Assembly (NCBI RefSeq): GCF_008121495.1 | Contig: NZ_CP043051.1 | Coordinates: 124,001 to 188,000, forward strand | Length of the DNA: 64,000 nucleotides | Reading direction: 5' to 3' | DNA from: Mediterraneibacter gnavus ATCC 29149 | GTDB lineage: Bacteria; Bacillota; Clostridia; Lachnospirales; Lachnospiraceae | In this document: positions 9,200-17,173 of the stretch, piece after piece | Layout: every line of letters starts with the position of its first letter | Numbering within the stretch: the first letter of the stretch is position 1 | The notes under the pieces: model-generated | What the model was told of the DNA's origin: nothing | The model's database searches: none | What the model saw: only the letters and a program-made list of their open reading frames with translations | Translations under genes and position numbers: made by a program

Positions 9200-10607
9200 G
9201 ATCTGCCATCCTCTCCTGATCAGCCAGTGCCGCCTTGATCATAATCGCACATTCCACACGCCTGCGCTCCATCTCACAACTTACCTCGTATGTATCATTG
9301 ATCGTATGATGGAATTTATAAGAATTCGCCATACATCCGCCGCTGCAGTAAAATCTTGCAAAGCAGTTTCTGCAACTGTCTTTGGAATACACACTGCATC
9401 CTCTGAATTCTTCCGGAATCTCCGGCTTTGTAATTCCTTCCTCTACATTTCCCAGCAGGAATTCTTCCTGACCAACGAACTGATGACACGGATACAGATC
9501 TCCCCAAGGCGTAACTGCCAGATATTCTGTTCCGGAACCACATCCGGACAGACGTTTTGCCACGCAAGGACCGCCTTCTAAATCCAGCATAAAGTGGAAG
9601 AACGTAAACCCTCTGCCTTCCCGTTCTCTGTCTACCATGATTTTTGCCAGCTTATCATACTCTGCAAAAATCTTCGGAAGATCTTCTTTTTGAATCGCAT
9701 ACGGATCTGTATCTTCCCCGACTACAGGCTCAATTGAAATCTGCTCAAATCCCAGATCTGCAAAATGCAGGACGTCCTCTGAAAAGTCCAGATTTTCTCT
9801 TGTAAATGTTCCTCGTATATAATACTTTTCCTGATTTCTGCTCTCTGCCAGTTTCTGGAATTTCGGAACGATCAGATCATAACTTCCTTTTCCATTCCTA
9901 AACGGACGCATTCTGTCGTTGACTTCTTTTCTTCCATCCAGACTGAGCACCACATTGTCCATCTCTTTATTGACAAATTCCTGCACTTCATCATTGAGCA
10001 GAACTCCATTTGTTGTCAATGTGAAACGGAAATGCTTGTCGTTTGTCTTCTCCAGCTCTCTTCCATAGGCAACCAGATCTTTTACTACCTGCCAGTTCAT
10101 CAACGGCTCTCCGCCAAAGAAATCAACCTCGAGATTTCTTCTCTTTCCTGAATTTGCCACAAGGAAATCCAGCGCTTTCTTTCCGACTTCCAAAGACATC
10201 AGCGCACGGCGTCCATGATACTCACCCTCTTCCGCAAAGCAGTATTTGCAGGCAAGATTACAATCATGCGCAATGTGCAGGCAAAGTGCCTTAACAACTG
10301 TCTTTCTTTCTTTTACCTCTCCGATATAGCTCTCATAAACATCCTGTGTAAACAACTGACCTGCCGCTGTCAGCTCTGCCACTGCCTCCAGAAGATCTCT
10401 CAAATCTTCTTCTGCATAAATATCGCCAAGCTTTTCGAGCAGATATTCTGCCGTCTTCTCTTCTTTTAACGTTTCCGGCGTATGGGCAGGGTTCATGGCC
10501 TCCAGACAGCCGATCACATCATACGCAATCTTGTCCACGACATGCACAGATCCGCTGTTCACATCCAGGACAATATGATATCCATTATTCTGGTACTGAT
10601 GAATCAC
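9186..10607 (-). CDS. Radical SAM maturase of the SCIFF (six-cysteine) peptide
   Basis: 473 residues. The N-terminal MIHQYQNNGYHIVLDVNSGS segment and following alpha/beta part form the RiPP-recognition region. The radical SAM core has C116, C120 and C123 in HDCNLACKYCF for the [4Fe-4S]-SAM cluster. The C-terminal SPASM/twitch region (about 345-440) has many Cys, including CGSGTEY, LYPCHQF and SCRNCFARFYCSGGC, for auxiliary clusters. Enzymes of this family make Cys sulfur to carbon thioether bonds in the SCIFF precursor (ranthipeptide chemistry). The precursor gene lies directly upstream at 10704-10847, separated by a hairpin, and secDF overlaps downstream. The family and pairing are highly conserved in Clostridia; the biological role of the product is unsettled. 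Confidence 0.95.
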   Translation of the reverse strand: MIHQYQNNGYHIVLDVNSGSVHVVDKIAYDVIGCLEAMNPAHTPETLKEEKTAEYLLEKLGDIYAEEDLRDLLEAVAELTAAGQLFTQDVYESYIGEVKERKTVVKALCLHIAHDCNLACKYCFAEEGEYHGRRALMSLEVGKKALDFLVANSGKRRNLEVDFFGGEPLMNWQVVKDLVAYGRELEKTNDKHFRFTLTTNGVLLNDEVQEFVNKEMDNVVLSLDGRKEVNDRMRPFRNGKGSYDLIVPKFQKLAESRNQEKYYIRGTFTRENLDFSEDVLHFADLGFEQISIEPVVGEDTDPYAIQKEDLPKIFAEYDKLAKIMVDREREGRGFTFFHFMLDLEGGPCVAKRLSGCGSGTEYLAVTPWGDLYPCHQFVGQEEFLLGNVEEGITKPEIPEEFRGCSVYSKDSCRNCFARFYCSGGCMANSYKFHHTINDTYEVSCEMERRRVECAIMIKAALADQERMADHEEE

Positions 10608-10659
10608 AACAGTTACCCCTCTTTCATTTAAATTTTATATTTTTGCATAACACACGTAA

Positions 10660-10681
10660 GGCAGCGACCACGGCCGCTGCC
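10660..10681 (-). terminator. Hairpin between SCIFF precursor and maturase genes
   Basis: GGCAGCG and CGCTGCC form a perfect 7-bp GC-rich stem with an 8-base loop, about 25 bases after the precursor stop. No T-run follows directly. It looks like a transcript-stabilising or partial-termination hairpin that would give more peptide mRNA than enzyme mRNA. Confidence 0.6.
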
Positions 10682-10703
10682 CTCATGTCTGATATTCAGT
10701 TTC

Positions 10704-10847
10704 TTATTTTTTGTGTTCACAAACCTGATTTCCTACTGTACAGGATGTCTTACATGCTGACTGACAAGATGTCTGACATTCTCCGCATCCACCTTTTTTC
10801 ACTGTATGATTCAATGTCTGAGTATTTAATGTTTTGATATGTTTCAT
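10704..10847 (-). CDS. SCIFF precursor peptide (six cysteines, 47 residues)
   Basis: Small ORF missed by length cut-offs. ATG 10847 has AGGAGG eight bases upstream. The product begins MKHIKTLNTQTLNHTVKKGG (leader) and has six Cys at positions 21, 24, 28, 32, 36 and 43 in the remaining 27 residues, the layout that defines the SCIFF family. The Thr/Ser residues between the Cys (QTSC, KTSC) are the expected thioether acceptors. It lies immediately upstream of its radical SAM maturase in the same orientation and behind its own promoter. Confidence 0.95.
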   Translation of the reverse strand: MKHIKTLNTQTLNHTVKKGGCGECQTSCQSACKTSCTVGNQVCEHKK

Positions 10848-10893
10848 TTCTATTCCTCCTAATGTGTATGCATAAGCATCTAGTTTTCTTAGA

Positions 10894-10922
10894 ATTATAA
10901 CACATCCTGATCACTTTTTAAA
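10894..10922 (-). promoter_or_regulatory. Promoter of the SCIFF operon
   Basis: Perfect TATAAT (10894-10899) with a weak TTTAAA (10917-10922) 17 bases upstream, 46 bases before the precursor start and just past the spoVT stop. Confidence 0.65.
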
Positions 10923-10930
10923 GTATTTTT

Positions 10931-11476
10931 TTACTGTTCCATCTGTCTGCCCAGAAATTCTGCTGCCACAGCTGCCATTTTTTCTTCCACTTCACTGAAT
11001 TTTTTGTGTTCTTCTTTGTGTAAAAACACCACTGTTCCCATCACGTCCCCGCCACTGATAATCGGACAAATAATTTCCTGAGAATATTCCTCACCCCCGG
11101 CGAATATCGGAATATAGTCCGCTTTCCTTTTTTCTGTACGGATCTGCTTTCGAGCCTGTATTGCATACTCCAGTTCTTTACTGATATAACGGTTCAGCAG
11201 CTCCTTGCTCCCATTTCCCGATGCTGCTACAATCTGATCCATATCAGTAAGACACACAATACAGTTCATGGTATGTGCAAGGCTTTCTGCGTACAGTCCG
11301 GCAACAGCACCGATTTCTCCGATCGGAGAATACTTTCTTAAAATCACACTGCCTTCTCTCTCGGTAAAAATTTCCAGTGGATCTCCTTCCCGAATACGAA
11401 GTGTCCTTCGAATTTCTTTTGGAATCACCACCCTGCCAAGGTCATCAATTCTTCGTACAATTCCTGTCGCTTTCAT
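10931..11476 (-). CDS. spoVT: SpoVT transcriptional regulator (AbrB family with GAF domain)
   Basis: 181 residues, the normal SpoVT length. Residues 1-50 are an AbrB swapped-hairpin DNA-binding domain (MKATGIVRRIDDLGRVVIPK, then RRTLRIREGDPLEIF). Residues about 55-178 are a GAF-like sensor domain. In Bacillus SpoVT adjusts sigma-G-dependent forespore genes. It sits between the TIGR04086 gene and the SCIFF peptide; the latter has its own promoter, so co-transcription is uncertain. RBS AAGGAGA precedes the ATG. I could not see a convincing sigma-G promoter in the 175 bases upstream. Confidence 0.93.
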   Translation of the reverse strand: MKATGIVRRIDDLGRVVIPKEIRRTLRIREGDPLEIFTEREGSVILRKYSPIGEIGAVAGLYAESLAHTMNCIVCLTDMDQIVAASGNGSKELLNRYISKELEYAIQARKQIRTEKRKADYIPIFAGGEEYSQEIICPIISGGDVMGTVVFLHKEEHKKFSEVEEKMAAVAAEFLGRQMEQ

Positions 11477-11651
11477 CTTATCTTCTCCTTATATCTGGTT
11501 TTTATCGATAACAATCTGCTATTAGTATCGCTCATTTTTTAGAAATTATGAGTTATTTTACCAGTTTTATAAGAATTCATGAGGGATGTATTTTTTCCGA
11601 AAAGAGTAACTACAAGAGATTTTCTATCGTTCTCTCTGTACGTTTACTTCC

Positions 11652-12038
11652 TCACGAAATCATACCGCCGATCATTCCACCTCCTGTGCAAAGAATACAC
11701 ACGATCAAAAGCTGAGGAAACGGCTCCTGAATGCTGTGGTAAATACCAAAGGAAATCAATACAAGAAGCAGAAAATACAGCACACCGATTCCAAGCCCCC
11801 AGACAAATTTCCTGACCCTTGCCATTTTCCCTGCTACAAAACCACCTGCCAGTGTAGACAAAATATACACGGTCAAAATCCCTGCTGAAACATGTTTTTC
11901 CTCCAGTCCACATTTGTAAAGCAGTACTGTCAAAATCAAAAGGAGCACACCTGTTACAAGGTATGCACACAACAGGGATTTTAAAATCCAAAGTCCTTTT
12001 TTCTGCATTGAATTTTCAACATTTGCTTTCTTTTCCAT
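11652..12038 (-). CDS. TIGR04086-type small membrane protein
   Basis: 128 residues with four predicted membrane segments (about 20-42, 48-70, 78-100, 105-126) and Gly-rich turns such as STLAGGFVAGKMARVRKFVWG and CTGGGMIGG. This matches the uncharacterised Clostridia membrane family TIGR04086, commonly found near SCIFF/Sec genes, as here. ATG 12038 follows GGGAGGAG. Function unknown; a role in export or the envelope is only an inference from its neighbours. Confidence 0.8.
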   Translation of the reverse strand: MEKKANVENSMQKKGLWILKSLLCAYLVTGVLLLILTVLLYKCGLEEKHVSAGILTVYILSTLAGGFVAGKMARVRKFVWGLGIGVLYFLLLVLISFGIYHSIQEPFPQLLIVCILCTGGGMIGGMIS

Positions 12039-12119
12039 ATACGCTCTCCTCCCGGCTCATTTACAGCTAATACACTGTATGAGTCCGAAAAGCGTTTTAT
12101 GTCCATCGTTCCATTGGTA

Positions 12120-12272
12120 TCAGCTTTTTTTCTGTATCCAGCAGGCAACACATTGTTGTCTGTCACACTCACAATGTTCCCCTATCATTGTCTCTTTTCC
12201 CAACTCATGTAGCGGTGTGTCAATGATATGCATCAACTGACTAACAATATCATTCTCTAAAAATTTTATCAT
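12120..12272 (-). CDS. Unrecognised Cys-rich small ORF or gene remnant
   Basis: 50 codons from ATG 12272 with protein-like composition: an acidic helix-like part (MIKFLENDIVSQLMHIIDTP) followed by a Cys cluster HCECDRQQCVACW near the end. The frame stays open upstream to about 12323 without another good start, and no Shine-Dalgarno is visible, so it may be the tail of a lost gene. It ends 82 bases before the TIGR04086 start. I do not recognise the family. This is the only coding-like content of the 350-base gap 12039-12388; the rest is a terminator. Confidence 0.35.
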   Translation of the reverse strand: MIKFLENDIVSQLMHIIDTPLHELGKETMIGEHCECDRQQCVACWIQKKS

Positions 12273-12321
12273 TTCATCATCTGCAATAGTTTGCCAATCT
12301 ACCAGAAGATATTTAAAAGGG

Positions 12322-12382
12322 AAAACCCCTCATTTACAATCCTTTTCCCGCTTGAAAATAAAATTTGTAAATGAAGGGTTTT
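12322..12382 (-). terminator. Terminator of the Na/Pi cotransporter gene
   Basis: AAAACCC-TTCATTTACAA pairs with TTGTAAATGAGGGGTTTT over 18 positions with one G.T/C mismatch, with a long AT-rich loop. T-rich sequence flanks both sides, so it may work in both directions. Confidence 0.8.
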
Positions 12383-12388
12383 CTATTT

Positions 12389-14020
12389 TTATTCGCTCAT
12401 CTGCTTATACTGCTGTGCGATATTTTTCACATGGTCTCCCATTCTTTCAAAATCTGTCAACATCTCTGTAAAAATGATTCCGCTCTGAGGTTTACATTTT
12501 CCTTTTTTCATACGCTGCATCTGTTTCTTAAAGTACTTATCTCTCAGATCATCGATCTTCTGCTCTGCCGCACTGGCTTCAAAAAGAACCTGCGTCATAT
12601 CGCTGCCCTCTTCGTTTTTCACGATATCAAGTGCTGTCAGACACTGTTTTTTCATCTCTTCGATTTCTTCCAGTGCTACATCAGAAAATGACAGATTCCA
12701 CTCTTTGAGATCTTTTGCATATCCTGCCAGATTCATGGCATGATCCCCGATACGCTCCAGGTTTCCGATCACAGCATAATATCCATTAATGATCTTGGAA
12801 TCCTCTGTCGATTTCTCATTGGAGATCAGAGATACGATATACTCTGAAATCTCACGGTTTAAATAATCGATATAGGTCTCTCTTTCTGAAATCTTCTCCA
12901 TATCTTTTTCATTATACTGAATCAGAACATCATATGCTTTTGCAATATTCTTCGATACCATATCGCGCATTCTCTCGATTTCATCCCGAACCTGTGAAAG
13001 TGCTACCGCACTGGAGCCGATCGCATAGTTGGATTCAAACCGTGTGATGTACTTGAGTCTGTAATCTCCATCGTCTTCTTTCTTGCTGTCCGGCAGGATC
13101 TGGGTTGCGATTCTTGCCATGACATTGCCAAATGGAAGCAGGATCAATGTTGTTACAATATTAAATGTTGTATGCACATTGGCAATCTGTGCCACCGGAT
13201 TTCCAGGTGTGAGTGCTTCCATCCAGGAGACAAACGGAGTTGTCATACAGATGACCGTAAACAGGATCGATCCGAAAATATTGAACATCAGATGGATCAC
13301 GGTTGTACGCTTTGCATTGACTTTCATTCCAATCGATGCTAAAACTGCAGTAATACAGGTACCGATGTTCTGTCCAAACAAAATGTATACTGCGCTGGAG
13401 AGCGGCACCATTCCAGTTGCCGCAAGCGCCTGCAGGATTCCGACAGATGCAGATGATGACTGAATGATCGCCGTAAAAATCGCACCGATCAGAATACCTA
13501 CCAGCGGATTCTCAACTGTTGTCATAAAGTTGATAAATGTCTGTGAATCCTGAAGCGGAACCATGGCATCTCCCATCATTGCCATTCCCATAAATAAAAT
13601 TCCAAGTCCGGAAAAAATCCCGCTGATATGATGTACCTTTTCATTTTTAATGAACATCATCGCAGCTACACCGCCGATTGCAAAAATCGGAGCGATTGCC
13701 GAGATATCCAGTGCGATCAACTGACCTGTGATCGTTGTACCGATATTTGCACCCATGATTACCCAGACTGCCTGACTTAATGTCATCAGACCGGAATTTA
13801 CAAATCCAACCAGCATAACTGTGGTTGCGGAAGAAGACTGAATCACGGCTGTGATCACAGCTCCAACCAGAACTCCTTTAATACGGTTGGAAGTCAGCTT
13901 CTCCAAAATCGACTTCATTCTGTTTCCGGCAGCAGCTTCCAGGCCGTTGCTCATCATATGCATTCCGTACAGAAACAGTGCAAGTCCCCCCAGCAAGGAA
14001 AGTATATCTGTTATCCCCAT
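12389..14020 (-). CDS. Na+/phosphate cotransporter with PhoU-like C-terminal domain
   Basis: 543 residues from ATG 14020, chosen because AAGGAG lies upstream; the frame extends 43 codons further without a start signal. Residues about 1-310 are the Na_Pi_cotrans domain, with the duplicated QSSSATT (about 60) and QSSSASVG (about 200) signatures and paired membrane segments. Residues about 340-540 are two PhoU-like helical bundles (EIERMRDMVSKN, GDHAMNLAGYAKDL, FERMGDHVKNIAQ). The family (YjbB/NptA-like) moves phosphate with Na+, and the PhoU part may gate it. Single-gene unit with a terminator right after the stop. A second phosphate system (PiT/DUF47) is at 20075-21768. Confidence 0.93.
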   Translation of the reverse strand: MGITDILSLLGGLALFLYGMHMMSNGLEAAAGNRMKSILEKLTSNRIKGVLVGAVITAVIQSSSATTVMLVGFVNSGLMTLSQAVWVIMGANIGTTITGQLIALDISAIAPIFAIGGVAAMMFIKNEKVHHISGIFSGLGILFMGMAMMGDAMVPLQDSQTFINFMTTVENPLVGILIGAIFTAIIQSSSASVGILQALAATGMVPLSSAVYILFGQNIGTCITAVLASIGMKVNAKRTTVIHLMFNIFGSILFTVICMTTPFVSWMEALTPGNPVAQIANVHTTFNIVTTLILLPFGNVMARIATQILPDSKKEDDGDYRLKYITRFESNYAIGSSAVALSQVRDEIERMRDMVSKNIAKAYDVLIQYNEKDMEKISERETYIDYLNREISEYIVSLISNEKSTEDSKIINGYYAVIGNLERIGDHAMNLAGYAKDLKEWNLSFSDVALEEIEEMKKQCLTALDIVKNEEGSDMTQVLFEASAAEQKIDDLRDKYFKKQMQRMKKGKCKPQSGIIFTEMLTDFERMGDHVKNIAQQYKQMSE

Positions 14021-14072
14021 TGTATCTTTCTCCTTTTTTCTTCTCTTTTTGTATTTTATTTTTTCGCTCGAA

Positions 14073-14108
14073 ACGAGACTGCCGCAAATGGTATCACAGC
14101 AGTCTCGT
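14073..14108 (-). promoter_or_regulatory. Perfect 10-bp inverted repeat in the Na/Pi cotransporter leader
   Basis: ACGAGACTGC / GCAGTCTCGT with a 16-base loop, 53 bases before the start of the cotransporter. On the minus strand there is no T-run after it, so it reads as a leader hairpin or an operator rather than a terminator for that gene. Confidence 0.5.
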
Positions 14109-14240
14109 TTTCTGGCAAATTTTACAATTTTGATTCTAGCACACCGCATTTTTCCAGGTCAACATTCTTTTACACTTTTTTAACAAGTTCTTAGCATAAC
14201 CTTAACATAAGCCTTCACAGTTCAGTCTTTCCATCAAGTA

Positions 14241-14269
14241 TTGAAAAGCCTCCCTGATTCTGTTAAAAT
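14241..14269 (+). promoter_or_regulatory. Promoter of yqeY operon
   Basis: TTGAAA (14241-14246), 17-base spacer, TAAAAT (14264-14269), 54 bases before the yqeY start. A short TTCCG/CGGAA hairpin lies in the leader. Confidence 0.82.
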
Positions 14270-14323
14270 CAAAGAAGATTCCGAAAACAACGGAATTTTA
14301 AGAAATTTTAAGGAGTGAATACG

Positions 14324-14770
14324 ATGAGTAAGATTGATGAAGTAAGAAGCGCCATGATGGCTGCTATGAAAGCAAAAGATAAAGAAAGAAAGGATGCGCT
14401 TTCCGCACTGCTCACTGCATTGAAGAACAAGGCGATCGACAAACGCGCAGACCTGACTGAAGAAGAGGAAACACAGGTAATCTTAAAAGAGATTAAACAG
14501 CTCAAAGAAACCATTGAGATGACACCTGCAGACCGCACGGATATCCTCACGGAATGCAACAGCCGTCTCGCAGTCCTCGAAGAATACGCTCCAAAGATGA
14601 TGGATGAAGCGGAAATCAAAGCAGTAGTTTCAGAAGTACTTACCTCTCTCGGTCTGGATGCGCCGACCGCAAAAGAAAAAGGCAAGATCATGAAAGAACT
14701 GATGCCGAAAGTCAAAGGAAAAGCCGACGGAAAGTTAGTCAGTGAAGTCGTTGCTTCCTTCCTGTCCTGA
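14324..14770 (+). CDS. yqeY: YqeY / GatB-like tail domain protein
   Basis: 148 residues from ATG 14324, placed eight bases after AAGGAG (a GTG nine bases earlier is too close). The whole protein is the YqeY all-alpha domain: helices such as RSAMMAAMKAKDKERKDALS and the C-terminal GKIMKELMPKVKGKADGKLV match the tRNA-binding tail of GatB. YqeY stands alone in bacteria and its role is not settled; a tRNA-related function is inferred by homology. It leads an operon with a glycolipid glycosyltransferase six bases downstream, which is probably convenience rather than shared function. Confidence 0.93.
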   Translation: MSKIDEVRSAMMAAMKAKDKERKDALSALLTALKNKAIDKRADLTEEEETQVILKEIKQLKETIEMTPADRTDILTECNSRLAVLEEYAPKMMDEAEIKAVVSEVLTSLGLDAPTAKEKGKIMKELMPKVKGKADGKLVSEVVASFLS

Positions 14771-14776
14771 TTCACT

Positions 14777-15931
14777 ATGAAAGTTCTGATTTTATCCTGC
14801 AATACCGGAGAAGGACACAATTATGCCGGCAGGGCACTCAAAGAGTGTATCGAATCGCATCATGATACCGCAGATATGCTGGATATTATGATGCTTGCCA
14901 GTCCCAGAGTATCAAAACTGGTGGGGAACAGCTATGTCAATATTGTCCGGCATGCTCCCCGCCTTTTTCAGTGTTTATACAAACTGGGCGGACTTGTCAG
15001 TTCCGCCAGACATCATTCTCCGGTTTATTATGCCAATGCTCTTCTCGCCAAAAAGCTAACGCGCTATCTGGATACACACCATTACGATGTAATCGTAACG
15101 CCCCATCTTTTTCCCGCCCAGACACTGACTTATATAAAGAAAAAGAACCTATTGTCCCAGAAAGTCGTGGCTGTAGAAACAGATTATACCTGTATTCCAT
15201 TTTGGGAAGAGACAGACTGCGATTACTACATCATCCCTCACTATGAACTGATCGACGAATTTACAGCAAAAGGAATTCCCAGAGAACGTCTGAAACCATA
15301 CGGGATTCCGGTTCGTCCGGCATTTTCTGACCAATCTGACAGACAAAAAGCGCGCGTACGCTGTGGGATTCCAACGCATGCCCAGGTTTATCTGATCATG
15401 AGCGGCAGTATGGGATTTGGAAAGATTCAGCTCTTTGTTGCCGAACTGCTCCGTACCCGAAAGCCCGGAGAATATGTTGTTGTAATCTGCGGAAACAACC
15501 GTCGCCTGCAAAAAATCCTCCTTGCGGAATTTGGAAAACAAGAAGGTGTTCAGATTCTGGGATACACTGAAAAAATTGCAGATTTTATGGCTGCTGCCGA
15601 TGTGCTTTTCACCAAACCCGGCGGTCTGACTACCACCGAAGCAGCTGTCAAAGGGATTCCGATCGTACACACACGCCCAATTCCCGGCTGTGAGACAAAA
15701 AATCTGGCTTTTTATACAGAACGGGGATTGTCCCTGACTTCCCAAAAACTGCACGGACAGATTCTTGCCGGCCGAAAACTGATGTCAAACGATGAACTGC
15801 GGCATTCCATGTGTACAGCGCAGCACACTGTCATCCCACCAAATGCTGCTGAGAAGACTTACCAGCTTCTCTGCCAGCTTTCTTCTGCGTATGCCGTCTC
15901 AGATGATACTGCAAAAAAGGAGACTTTATGA
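14777..15931 (+). CDS. MGDG synthase/UgtP-type lipid glycosyltransferase
   Basis: 384 residues, GT28 fold. N-terminal MGDG_synth domain (MKVLILSCNTGEGHNYAGRA, the Gly-rich loop near 10-16). C-terminal nucleotide-sugar domain with IMSGSMGFGKIQ (about 210), then DVLFTKPGGLTTTEA (about 275-290) and PIPGCETKNLAFY, the usual donor-binding signature. Enzymes of this family add glucose or galactose to diacylglycerol, making membrane glycolipids that can anchor lipoteichoic acid. It acts at the inner membrane face. It overlaps the next gene by four bases (ATGA), a PlsY-like protein, so the pair probably works on membrane lipids. Sugar specificity is not readable. Confidence 0.88.
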   Translation: MKVLILSCNTGEGHNYAGRALKECIESHHDTADMLDIMMLASPRVSKLVGNSYVNIVRHAPRLFQCLYKLGGLVSSARHHSPVYYANALLAKKLTRYLDTHHYDVIVTPHLFPAQTLTYIKKKNLLSQKVVAVETDYTCIPFWEETDCDYYIIPHYELIDEFTAKGIPRERLKPYGIPVRPAFSDQSDRQKARVRCGIPTHAQVYLIMSGSMGFGKIQLFVAELLRTRKPGEYVVVICGNNRRLQKILLAEFGKQEGVQILGYTEKIADFMAAADVLFTKPGGLTTTEAAVKGIPIVHTRPIPGCETKNLAFYTERGLSLTSQKLHGQILAGRKLMSNDELRHSMCTAQHTVIPPNAAEKTYQLLCQLSSAYAVSDDTAKKETL

Positions 15932-16530
15932 ATGAGTTATTCTTTATTTTAGTCGGATATCTTTCGGGAAGTATTTTATATGCCTATCTGCTTCCCAAAT
16001 ATATTTGCCATATCGATATCATGAAAGACAGTGACGATCACAATCCCGGTACATTCAATGCTTTTGCACTGGCAGGTACACAGGTTGGTATTCTTGTGAT
16101 TGCATTGGAGCTTTTGAAAGGATTTCTTCCGATCTGGCTGGCTTCACATATTCTGGATACAAGAAGATGGATGTTTGCATTTGTTCTCTGTGCACCTGTT
16201 GCAGGGCATGCGTTTCCCCTGTTTTATCCGAAACGTGGCGGAAAAGCCATCGCAGTTTCTTTTGGAGTATTATTGGGACTGCTGCCGCGATACCGCCCGG
16301 TGCTGCTTCTCATCTTCTTTTATCTGTTATTTTCTTTTTTGATCGTTGTAAAGCCGCATCTTTACAGAAGCATTCTTACGTTTACACTGTTTTCTCTGAC
16401 CGGATTGTTTTATTTCCATGATGCGGTGATCAGCATGGGCACATTTTTCATTTCCTGCGTGGTCATCATCCGACATCTGGTACATCATCAGAAAGAGCCT
16501 TTCAGCATTCGCTTTTTACAGCGGAGCTGA
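15928..16530 (+). CDS. PlsY-like acyltransferase family membrane protein with altered motifs
   Basis: 200 residues, about five membrane segments, pfam PlsY-like. PlsY transfers acyl groups from acyl-phosphate to glycerol-3-phosphate. Recognisable motif positions are changed: GSILYA replaces GSIPFG; DDHNPGTFNAFAL replaces the GSGNxGATN loop; ELLKG fits DxxKG with Glu for Asp; GHAFPLFYPKRGGKAIAV replaces GHxFPVFxxFKGGKGVAT. Core Gly, Asn, Lys and His are kept, so it may be active on another acceptor, or be a lipid-binding relative. Start overlaps the glycosyltransferase stop. The terminator stem begins within its last codons. Confidence 0.8.
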   Translation: MNELFFILVGYLSGSILYAYLLPKYICHIDIMKDSDDHNPGTFNAFALAGTQVGILVIALELLKGFLPIWLASHILDTRRWMFAFVLCAPVAGHAFPLFYPKRGGKAIAVSFGVLLGLLPRYRPVLLLIFFYLLFSFLIVVKPHLYRSILTFTLFSLTGLFYFHDAVISMGTFFISCVVIIRHLVHHQKEPFSIRFLQRS

Positions 16531-16548
16531 AAGGCTCTCTTTTATTTT
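16494..16548. terminator. Bidirectional terminator between plsY-like and folT
   Basis: AGAGCCTTTCAGC pairs perfectly with GCTGAAAGGCTCT (13 bp) with an internal loop, followed on the plus strand by CTTTTATTTTTT. Its left arm is inside the plsY-like gene. It also lies just past the folT stop on the other strand. Confidence 0.9.
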
Positions 16549-17093
16549 TTGATCATAGAAATCGCTTTTGATCGTTCCAGTGTTTTTGCAAGCACATAAA
16601 AGATTACGGAATCAATCGGAACGGAAACTACCTGTTTTATAAATCTCGCCGGAAGGATTGCCAGAAATCCTTTTCCATACAGGATCGTCAGCCACCAGGT
16701 ACCGAGCAGAAGATTTACAAGTAAAGCAACCGTAATTTTGGCTGCCACGACTCTTCCCAATTGAATCGGACGATGATAGAAAAAAATTCCGTAAATAACA
16801 GGTCCCAGCATCGCATTCAGTGTATACCCAAAGAAATACGGTCCCGTCGGCTTGATCAGAAACTTCAGGATATCCCCGATTCCTCCCATGATCCCGCCAA
16901 CCACCGGACCGAACAGCATCGATGCCAGCTCATTAGGAATACCGGAAAAACCAATCCGGATAAACTCCGTAAGCTGAACAGAGAAAAAGCCTAATATCAC
17001 ACCGATCGCGATCAACATGGCAGCCACTGCCATAACTTTTGTTTTCCTCAACTCATGCCAGGAGTCTACAAACTGCTGTTTTAATTGTTTCAT
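16542..17093 (-). CDS. folT: Folate ECF transporter S component FolT
   Basis: 183 residues, six membrane segments, S-component fold. AAMLIAIGVILGFFS forms TM1, then IRIGFSGIPNELASMLFGPVVGGIMGGIGDILKFLIKP, the loop-TM signature of the FolT/TIGR04518 family. The S component binds folate and works with the shared energising module (EcfA, EcfA', EcfT) encoded elsewhere. Identity is reinforced by a THF riboswitch in its leader. The Shine-Dalgarno AGGAGGTAT is sequestered in the riboswitch expression platform. Confidence 0.95.
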   Translation of the reverse strand: MKQLKQQFVDSWHELRKTKVMAVAAMLIAIGVILGFFSVQLTEFIRIGFSGIPNELASMLFGPVVGGIMGGIGDILKFLIKPTGPYFFGYTLNAMLGPVIYGIFFYHRPIQLGRVVAAKITVALLVNLLLGTWWLTILYGKGFLAILPARFIKQVVSVPIDSVIFYVLAKTLERSKAISMIKK

Positions 17094-17142
17094 AAAAAAA
17101 TACCTCCTTTGCAGTAATCCTCAAGCTACTCACAGAAGGTAT
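17093..17142 (-). promoter_or_regulatory. Expression platform: hairpin hiding the folT ribosome-binding site
   Basis: ATACCTTCT (17134-17142) pairs with AGGAGGTAT (17100-17108), nine pairs with one G.U, burying the Shine-Dalgarno. Seven Ts follow directly up to the ATG, so the same stem could act as an intrinsic terminator. Confidence 0.75.
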
Positions 17143-17173
17143 CCTTATATCAAACTGGTATATCTGTCTATGT

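Noticed and set aside
11644..11991. Alternative frame of 115 codons in the TIGR04086 gene
   Set aside because: Lacks the four clean membrane segments and ribosome site of the 11652-12038 frame.
11981..12172. A 63-codon frame upstream of the TIGR04086 gene
   Set aside because: No ribosome site and poor composition; it overlaps the better Cys-rich frame and the TIGR04086 start.
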